From assembly GCA_017625405.1 (NCBI GenBank), contig JAGALB010000042.1:1-59294 (forward strand): a stretch of 59,294 nucleotides of DNA, in the 5' to 3' direction. This document shows positions 52,101 to 59,294 of the stretch, piece by piece. The DNA comes from Ruminiclostridium sp. (lineage in GTDB: Bacteria; Bacillota; Clostridia; Oscillospirales; Ruminococcaceae). The position numbers and the translations under genes were made by a program. Each line of letters begins with the position of its first letter. Position 1 is the stretch's first letter. The notes beneath the pieces were generated by a model, which saw only the letters and a program-made list of their open reading frames with translations, did not search any database and was not told the DNA's origin.

Positions 52101-52525
52101 TCCTTGCCTGTTTCGTAAAGCCAGATATTACGGAAAATTCCTGCACCCGAATACCAACGGCTGTTGGGAGCGTCGTGACGGACAAGAACGGCAATTTCAT
52201 TTTCGCCGTCACGAAGAAAGGCAGTAATATCAGCTTCAAAGGAGGAATAACCGTATTTCCAGTCAAAAGCCTTCTGACGGTTTACAAAAACTGTGCTGTT
52301 CATGTAAACACCTTCAAAATAAATTCTGAAGCTTTTATCTTTTACATTGCCGAAATTATATGTCTTTATGTATCTGCCGTAAGAGCTTTCGTACAGATTT
52401 TCGGTATTGTATATCAGCCAGTCATGGGGAATATGAACAGGAGAAAACTCGAAGCTCCATTCATCATCTGCACTGCCGGCAGGAGTTTTGGCAAATTTCC
52501 AGTTGTCATTAAAAAGTGTTTTCAT
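49148..52525 (-). CDS. GH2 beta-galactosidase-like enzyme with C-terminal Ig/CBM-like extension
   Basis: 1125 residues, no signal peptide. Sugar-binding and Ig-like domains (about 1-250), a barrel with acid/base Glu370 in 'LIMWSVGNEI' and nucleophile Glu449 in 'IYGSETTSG', then Big2/DUF4982-like modules (about 560-780) and a carbohydrate-binding-like end (about 850-1120, 'DLYFEFDKTDLRIDFGGFEF'). The subfamily differs from LacZ and includes beta-galactosidases and some beta-glucuronidases. Cytoplasmic location suggests cleavage of imported oligosaccharides. Last gene of the operon; AACGGAGG before the ATG. Confidence 0.9.
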   Translation of the reverse strand: MKTLFNDNWKFAKTPAGSADDEWSFEFSPVHIPHDWLIYNTENLYESSYGRYIKTYNFGNVKDKSFRIYFEGVYMNSTVFVNRQKAFDWKYGYSSFEADITAFLRDGENEIAVLVRHDAPNSRWYSGAGIFRNIWLYETGKEYLKTDGVYFSAVKNESKWECTISAEVENPEDCVLEISLSGKNLSYCAEIPAEAFAEHRFILENVGAEDIWDMASPNLLNLSVSLKKSGEELDRAEQRVGLRTIGYTTDKGFFLNGRNIKINGVCLHHDLGCLGAAVNKSALRRQLGTMKEMGANSVRTSHNMPAKELMELCDEMGILVNSEAYDMWERPKTEFDNARFFDDWYEKDVASWVRRDRNHPSLIMWSVGNEIYDTHVSPRGREVAEMLHNAVRKHDFRKNAPTTIGSNYMPWEGAQNCAQVVDLAGYNYGEGLYSEHHEKYPHWKIYGSETTSGVKSRGVYHFPRECAFMTHDDLQCSSLGNCRAGVSADTAQKIIAINRDTDFCAGMYIWTGTDYIGEPSPYSTKNAYFGNVDTAGLKKDSFWLYQAAWTDKPVLHIMPYWDFNEGQLIDVVAYTNLSEAELFVNGKSAGRKTVEEYTAVWQVPYEKGEIVVKANSADGTEMTASEHSFGDSRSIVLEADKNEIMADGEDLFTVTVSVTDQDGYEVKNARDRIRIRVDGGRLLGFDNGDSTDYDLYKSASRRLFSGKAVAYIAAPVSPCDITVTAEGQGLESASVTVKAIPAPVRKGINTLENITTDIYADEIPLRKIELVRTTGAVLTPDCPVSEVTAELLPENTTYSDIFWKAVTSSGIETKIAELETNGRKVIVRPIGDGSFRLRCYSLNGRKQPEIISELEYTAEGFGQAHINPYEFVTGCLYTDSIKIMDEVQRGGVNIKPDNNIVGFGKTDFGRYGSDSFSVRIINWHKDCPFGFRLWSGKPFESGSVKLGDFTYQANFIWQTYIANSYTLESRICGMHDLYFEFDKTDLRIDFGGFEFIPKLKAYERINAADNDVLHGDTFEIAGNRVLNIGNNVFFTFSDMNFVHGTSEIRLTGKTHHDNDTIHLVITPEKGDAVKEIIEFPYSDESITVSVKLPDIRENCDIEFRFLPGCDFDFDSFEILKHPDET

Positions 52526-52557
52526 CGGGGAAGCCTCCGTTGTTTTTGCGTTAATAT

Positions 52558-53550
52558 TTATTCTTTCAGAATTGATTCAATAAGGCTGATTTCTTCGGCT
52601 GTGAAATCAAGCTTTTCAATGCAGGCTGCATTTTCGACAATCTGTTCGGGACGGCTTGCGCCGATAAGAACAGTAGTAACTGCCTTGTTGTTAAGCACCC
52701 AGGAAAGCGCCATCTGTGACAGCTTCTGGCCACGGTTTTCAGCTACTGCATTAAGTTTATTCAGTCTTGCTATCATCTTTTCGTCGAGCTGGTTTCCTAT
52801 CCAGGTTTCGCCCTTGCCGACTCTTGAATCGGCAGGCACACCGTTCAGGTATTTGTTTGTAAGGAAGCCCTGATAAAGAGGTGAGAATACAGCAAGTCCG
52901 AAGCCGTTATCAATTGCGTATTCGTCAAGACCGTCACTTTCAATCCAGCGGTTGAGCATAGCATAAGAAGGCTGATTTACAATAAAGGGAGTACGCAGCT
53001 CCTTGAAAATCGACATAATTTCTTCGGTCTGCTGTCTGTTGTAATTGGATATACCCACATAAAGCGCCTTGCCCTGTTTTACAGCATTGTCAAGAGCCAG
53101 CGCCGTTTCTTCAACGGGAGTTCCGGGGTCGGGAACGTGATGATAGAAAATATCAACATAGTCAAGCTTCATGCGTTTAAGGCTCTGATCGAGAGAGGCG
53201 GTAAGATACTTGCGTGAGCCGTTCTTGTCGCCGTATGGACCTGGCCACATATCATAGCCTGCCTTGGAGGAAATACACATTTCGTCACGGTAATGACGCA
53301 TACCGTCAAGTATCTTGCCGAAATTTTCCTCAGCACTGCCATTGTAAGGATTGCCGTAATTATTTGCAAGGTCAAAGTGTGTAATACCAAGATTAAATGC
53401 GGTATGCACCATATTCTCCATATTGGCAAAGCAGCCCTTATGACCGAAATTCTGCCAGAACCCGAGGGAAACCGCAGGCAACTTGAGACCGCTTTTTCCG
53501 CAGCGGTTATAAATCATTTTGTCGTATCTTTTTTCGTCGGCTAAAAACAT
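52558..53550 (-). CDS. Aldo/keto reductase (YghZ-like)
   Basis: 330 residues. Catalytic tetrad visible: Asp in 'ITHFDLANNYG' with its Tyr, Lys in 'CISSKAGYDM' and His in 'DIFYHHVPD'. 'IGASRPEQIVENA' binds NADP phosphate. Most like the L-glyceraldehyde-3-phosphate reductase (YghZ) branch; natural substrate unclear. ATG at 53550 has AAGGAG 7 nt upstream; the longer frame overlaps that site. Between two GH2 genes in the same direction; the 98-nt gap upstream holds no clear terminator or promoter. Confidence 0.9.
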   Translation of the reverse strand: MFLADEKRYDKMIYNRCGKSGLKLPAVSLGFWQNFGHKGCFANMENMVHTAFNLGITHFDLANNYGNPYNGSAEENFGKILDGMRHYRDEMCISSKAGYDMWPGPYGDKNGSRKYLTASLDQSLKRMKLDYVDIFYHHVPDPGTPVEETALALDNAVKQGKALYVGISNYNRQQTEEIMSIFKELRTPFIVNQPSYAMLNRWIESDGLDEYAIDNGFGLAVFSPLYQGFLTNKYLNGVPADSRVGKGETWIGNQLDEKMIARLNKLNAVAENRGQKLSQMALSWVLNNKAVTTVLIGASRPEQIVENAACIEKLDFTAEEISLIESILKE

Positions 53551-53648
53551 ATTTTTTCTCCTTATCATAATTCAATATTTCAGTCAGCTGTAACAGCGGA
53601 AGAAAACAAGCAATGATGAGTATATTCACCTTGATTGTTTATAGATGC

Positions 53649-56651
<3,003 letters not shown>

Positions 56652-57497
56652 TTATAAATTAATGTCGGCATTGTTTTTGCGTCGGTATTCTACGGGCGAA
56701 ATATTTTCGTATTTCCTGAATACCGTACTGAAATAGCCTGCATCGGTGAAGCCTGATTTTACACAGATTTCCTGAATGGGAATATCCGTTTCGGTAAGCA
56801 GCCGTTTGGCTTCCTGCAGGCGGCGACAGGTTATATATTCGTTGGGGCGGATGTTCATCGTCTGCTTGAAAATCCTGCACAGGTACTGCTGAGATATTCC
56901 TGTTATTTCCGCAAGCACCGCAACGGAAAAATCCTTTTGGAAATTTTCTTCAATATAGTTGAGGGCAGGCATGAGAATGTTGCTTCTGTCAGTGCCGCCG
57001 ACGGTATCGTTGTTTGATACAAGGCGGTGAAATTCGATAAGATACTGATATACAAGCCCTGAACAGGTGTAGTTTCCGAACACCTTATCGCTTTTCAGTG
57101 TAATGAACATTTTGTCAAAAAGCTTATTAAGGGCAGCACTGTCGTCGGGAGCTACGATAACAGGCTTTGTAAGCTTCATTTCATTTAAAATCCTGTTGCA
57201 GTCGTAACCGTCAAAAACCACCCAGCATACTTCCCATTTATCATCCTCGGAAAAATATTCATGTGGATAATAAGCAGGCAGAAAGAAGAAGCTTCCCTTT
57301 GTGATATTTACCGTGACATCGTCATATTTCAGCAGACCGTTTCCGCTGCCGCAGTAAAGAATCTGATGCCAGTAATAACCTTCAGGGCGTTTTGTATGAC
57401 CCTGATACTGTGTTCCGCCTATACCTGTAAGGAAAATCGGATAATTCTTTACCTGTTCGGTGTACGGGTACATCCATTGATTTATTTTCGAGGGCAT
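56652..57497 (-). CDS. AraC-family regulator of the galactoside genes
   Basis: 281 residues. Cupin-type sensor ('YYWHQILYCGSGNGLLKYDD', 'FFLPAYYPHEYF') and C-terminal double HTH ('FSVAVLAEITGISQQYLCRIFKQTMNIRPNEY', 'PIQEICVKSGFTDAGYFSTVFRKYENISPVEYR'). First gene of AraC-lacZ-AKR-GH2 and divergent from the alpha-galactosidase, so it may control both. ATG at 57497 is 7 nt from AAGGTGG; the ATG at 57503 is too close. Confidence 0.92.
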   Translation of the reverse strand: MPSKINQWMYPYTEQVKNYPIFLTGIGGTQYQGHTKRPEGYYWHQILYCGSGNGLLKYDDVTVNITKGSFFFLPAYYPHEYFSEDDKWEVCWVVFDGYDCNRILNEMKLTKPVIVAPDDSAALNKLFDKMFITLKSDKVFGNYTCSGLVYQYLIEFHRLVSNNDTVGGTDRSNILMPALNYIEENFQKDFSVAVLAEITGISQQYLCRIFKQTMNIRPNEYITCRRLQEAKRLLTETDIPIQEICVKSGFTDAGYFSTVFRKYENISPVEYRRKNNADINL

Positions 57498-57530
57498 ATT
57501 CATTCCACCTTCCTTATAGGAGTTGATTTA

Positions 57531-57559
57531 AGTATATCCCTGTTTTTATAAAATGTCAA
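57531..57559 (-). promoter_or_regulatory. Promoter of the AraC-lacZ operon
   Basis: On the minus strand TTGACA (57554-57559), 17 bp, TATACT (57531-57536). Confidence 0.85.
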
Positions 57560-57677
57560 TAGCAAATTGTGATTTTTGAAATTTAAATTTTGCTGAAAAT
57601 CCTATTGTATGCGTGTTAAAGTTTAAACGATTTAGAGTTTTGAAACTGAACTGATGTTTCTATTTCATAATTTAAAA

Positions 57678-57706
57678 TTGACTGAAATCTCATTGAATGT
57701 TATGAT
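57678..57706 (+). promoter_or_regulatory. Promoter of the alpha-galactosidase gene
   Basis: TTGACT (57678-57683), 17 bp, TATGAT (57701-57706). An imperfect second copy of the region lies about 85 bp upstream near 57589. Confidence 0.65.
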
Positions 57707-57746
57707 TCAATTATAGAATCTTTGTTTTACAGAAAGGATATTTATT

Positions 57747-58904
57747 ATGAAAACACCTATTGCACACACTCCTCCTATGGGCTGGAATTCCTGGAACACT
57801 TTCGGCTGGAATATTAACGAAGAACTCATAAAGACTACCGCAGATTTCTTTGCGGAAAGCGGGCTTCGTGATGCAGGCTACGAATATATTGTAATTGATG
57901 ACTGCTGGAGCGAAAAGCAGCGTGACGAAAACGGCAGACTGGTGCCTGACAAGGAAAAGTTTCCCAACGGCATGAAGCCTGTGGCAGACTATATCCATTC
58001 AAAAGGAATGAAATTCGGTATGTATTCCTGTGCAGGCACACATACCTGTGCAGGCTATCCCGGCAGCTTCGAGCACGAATTTACGGATGCAGAAACCTTT
58101 GCGGAATGGGGAGTAGATTATCTGAAATATGACTACTGCTACAAGCCGAAGGCAGCTGACGGAGAAAACCTCTATAAGCGTATGGCAATGGCGCTGCGCA
58201 ATTGCGGCAGGGATATTCTTTTTTCAGCCTGCAACTGGGGCAATGACGGCGTACACAACTGGATACGTGAAACAGGCGCAAATATGTTCCGTTCAACAGG
58301 AGATATTCAGGATAACTGGCTTTCTATCAAGGGTATTATCGAGTCCCAGCTGGGCAAGCAGGCATACGGTGGAGTATACTGCCATAATGACATGGATATG
58401 CTGGTTGTTGGTATGCACGGAAACGGCGATAATGCTGAGGTTTTAGGCAATGTGGTAGGCGGCTGCAGCGATACCGAATACAAGACTCATTTTGCTCTCT
58501 GGTCGATTATGAATTCTCCTCTTATGATAGGCTGCGACGTAAGAAAAATGACTGATGCAACAAAGGAAATCCTTACAAACAAGGATATTATTGCTATCAA
58601 TCAGGATATTGAGGTAAGAGGTCCTTACTGCATCCGTCAGTGGAATAATCCCGAAAATGTATTTTCCCTTATAAAGCCTTTAAGCGGCGGAGAATACGCA
58701 ATCGGTATGTTCAATTTCAGCGACAAGAAAAGCGAAATGTCGCTTCAGTTCTTTGATATCGGTCTTCCCGCTTCCTGCGGCAGAGGTCTGGAGCTTTATG
58801 ACTGCTACACACATTCAGTAATCGGAACATTTACCGAACGCTATGCGGCGCAGATTGAATCCCACGATTGTCTTATGTTCCGTGCAAAAGTAGTGAAGCC
58901 GTAA
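57747..58904 (+). CDS. GH27 alpha-galactosidase
   Basis: 385 residues without a signal peptide. 'TPPMGWNSWNTFGWNI' opens the barrel, 'YIVIDDCWSE' binds galactose, nucleophile Asp in 'VDYLKYDYCY', acid/base Asp in 'FRSTGDIQDNW', then 'HFALWSIMNSPLMIGCD'. Removes alpha-linked galactose, as in raffinose-type sugars or galactomannan oligosaccharides; beta-L-arabinopyranosidase activity is known in the family. AGAAAGGA precedes the ATG. Its stop overlaps the start of a small Cys-rich gene. Confidence 0.95.
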   Translation: MKTPIAHTPPMGWNSWNTFGWNINEELIKTTADFFAESGLRDAGYEYIVIDDCWSEKQRDENGRLVPDKEKFPNGMKPVADYIHSKGMKFGMYSCAGTHTCAGYPGSFEHEFTDAETFAEWGVDYLKYDYCYKPKAADGENLYKRMAMALRNCGRDILFSACNWGNDGVHNWIRETGANMFRSTGDIQDNWLSIKGIIESQLGKQAYGGVYCHNDMDMLVVGMHGNGDNAEVLGNVVGGCSDTEYKTHFALWSIMNSPLMIGCDVRKMTDATKEILTNKDIIAINQDIEVRGPYCIRQWNNPENVFSLIKPLSGGEYAIGMFNFSDKKSEMSLQFFDIGLPASCGRGLELYDCYTHSVIGTFTERYAAQIESHDCLMFRAKVVKP

Positions 58905-59107
58905 TGGCAAATTACAAAACCTGTATGAAGTGCGGTGCAGAGCTTCTTTCCGATGATATATCCATTCATCGCAAACTTATCATGAGAAATGCAGAAGAGT
59001 TTTACTGTATAGATTGTCTTGCAGAACATTTCAGATGTACACGTGCAGACGTGGAAAAGCTGATTGCATACTATCGTGAAAGCGGAGAATGCACATTGTT
59101 CAGATGA
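58904..59107 (+). CDS. Small zinc-ribbon-like protein coupled to the alpha-galactosidase
   Basis: 67 residues. Two CxxC pairs, 'CMKCG' at 7-10 and 'YCIDC' at about 35-38, separated by about 25 residues, look like a zinc ribbon. A helical tail 'TRADVEKLIAYYRESGECTLFR' follows. The start ATG overlaps the preceding stop by one base (TAATG), so it depends on translation of the alpha-galactosidase. It has no own ribosome binding site. Function unknown; it is not recognised as any glycosidase partner. Confidence 0.8.
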   Translation: MANYKTCMKCGAELLSDDISIHRKLIMRNAEEFYCIDCLAEHFRCTRADVEKLIAYYRESGECTLFR

Positions 59108-59184
59108 ATACATAGTTGTTTATAAAGAGTAAATAAACCCGTAGTTATAAGGCGGATATCCGTATAGAAGCTTTACAGGCATTA

Positions 59185-59221
59185 CTGAGGAAAACCCTTT
59201 TGTAAAAGGGCTTTTCCTCAG
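59185..59221 (+). repeat. Long hairpin after the small Cys-rich gene
   Basis: CTGAGGAAAA-CCCTTTT-GT-AAAAGGG-C-TTTTCCTCAG: a 17-bp stem with one bulge. No T-run follows, so it is a poor intrinsic terminator; it looks like a mobile or recurrent palindromic element. Confidence 0.75.
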
Positions 59222-59249
59222 ACTCCTTTCCGAAAACTTTTAATTTTAA

Positions 59250-59288
59250 TTTAAGCCTGACAGGGTAATTTACCCTGTCAGGCTTAAA
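59250..59288 (+). repeat. 39-nt perfect palindrome at the right edge
   Basis: Arms TTTAAGCCTGACAGGGTAA (59250-59268) and its exact complement (59270-59288) around a single T. It begins 28 nt after the previous hairpin. It may be a terminator whose T-tract lies beyond the window, or a repetitive palindrome. Confidence 0.8.
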
Positions 59289-59294
59289 TCATTA

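Overview
The window is accessory-rich chromosomal DNA that looks like a Ruminococcus-type gut or rumen Bacillota (Oscillospiraceae). The reasons are Thr-rich linkers in exported proteins, strict AGGAGG-type ribosome binding sites, consensus sigma-A promoters, a plant-polysaccharide gene set (GH74, GH27, two GH2) and a desulfoferrodoxin typical of anaerobes. The genus is inferred, not proven. No rRNA, tRNA, CRISPR array or complete insertion sequence was seen.

Layout. (1) 1-2003 (-): the N-terminal part of a surface protein with a choice-of-anchor-A-like domain and a Ser-Asp/Ala-Asp stalk of at least 330 residues that runs off the left edge. (2) 2300-12688 (-): nine tightly spaced genes behind one promoter. 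They are a six-hairpin-like protein, a CapA/double-DUF6270 fusion, a transglutaminase-like lipoprotein, and then PilC, four small pilin-like membrane proteins and PilT. This is the best candidate for an undescribed system in the window. (3) 12826-14157 (-): a chemoreceptor with almost no external domain. (4) 14507-18620 (+): a GH74-family protein without a signal peptide, and a GGDEF-EAL gene broken by one in-frame stop. (5) 18657-21195: an AI-2E-family permease, and a divergent lipoprotein gene whose promoter is preceded by six helically phased TGTAA repeats. (6) 21236-26124 (-): a PTS operon (EII with A-C-B domain order, an EEP-family phosphodiesterase, HPr, enzyme I). (7) 26226-29365 (-): an ABC exporter operon with a Thr-rich exported protein. 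(8) 29468-31710 (-): a DUF1538 membrane protein and a tandem P-II-like protein. (9) 31958-41774: a nitroreductase and a hexuronate cluster (UxaC, UxuA, UxuB, KDPG aldolase, KDG kinase) with two AraC regulators, a sugar isomerase and a Gfo/Idh oxidoreductase.

(10) 41929-42981: a gene graveyard holding the tail of a GH42-like gene, the head of a GH44-like gene, and an ArsR gene followed by an internally deleted permease. (11) 43010-45901 (-): a TetR regulator and a PEP-utilising phosphotransferase. (12) 46039-48963: an oxidative-stress group (Bcp, desulfoferrodoxin, TrxB, TrxA) around a Crp/Fnr-type regulator. Matching palindromes lie the same distance from the -10 boxes of the desulfoferrodoxin and trxA promoters. 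(13) 49148-59107: galactoside genes (two GH2, an aldo/keto reductase, an AraC regulator, a GH27 alpha-galactosidase and a coupled Cys-rich small protein). Two large hairpins follow at the right edge.

Working together: the sugar genes suggest uptake of plant oligosaccharides followed by intracellular cleavage, because GH74, GH27 and both GH2 proteins lack signal peptides. Hexuronates enter the KDG/KDPG route. The pilus and adhesin genes suggest attachment to surfaces.
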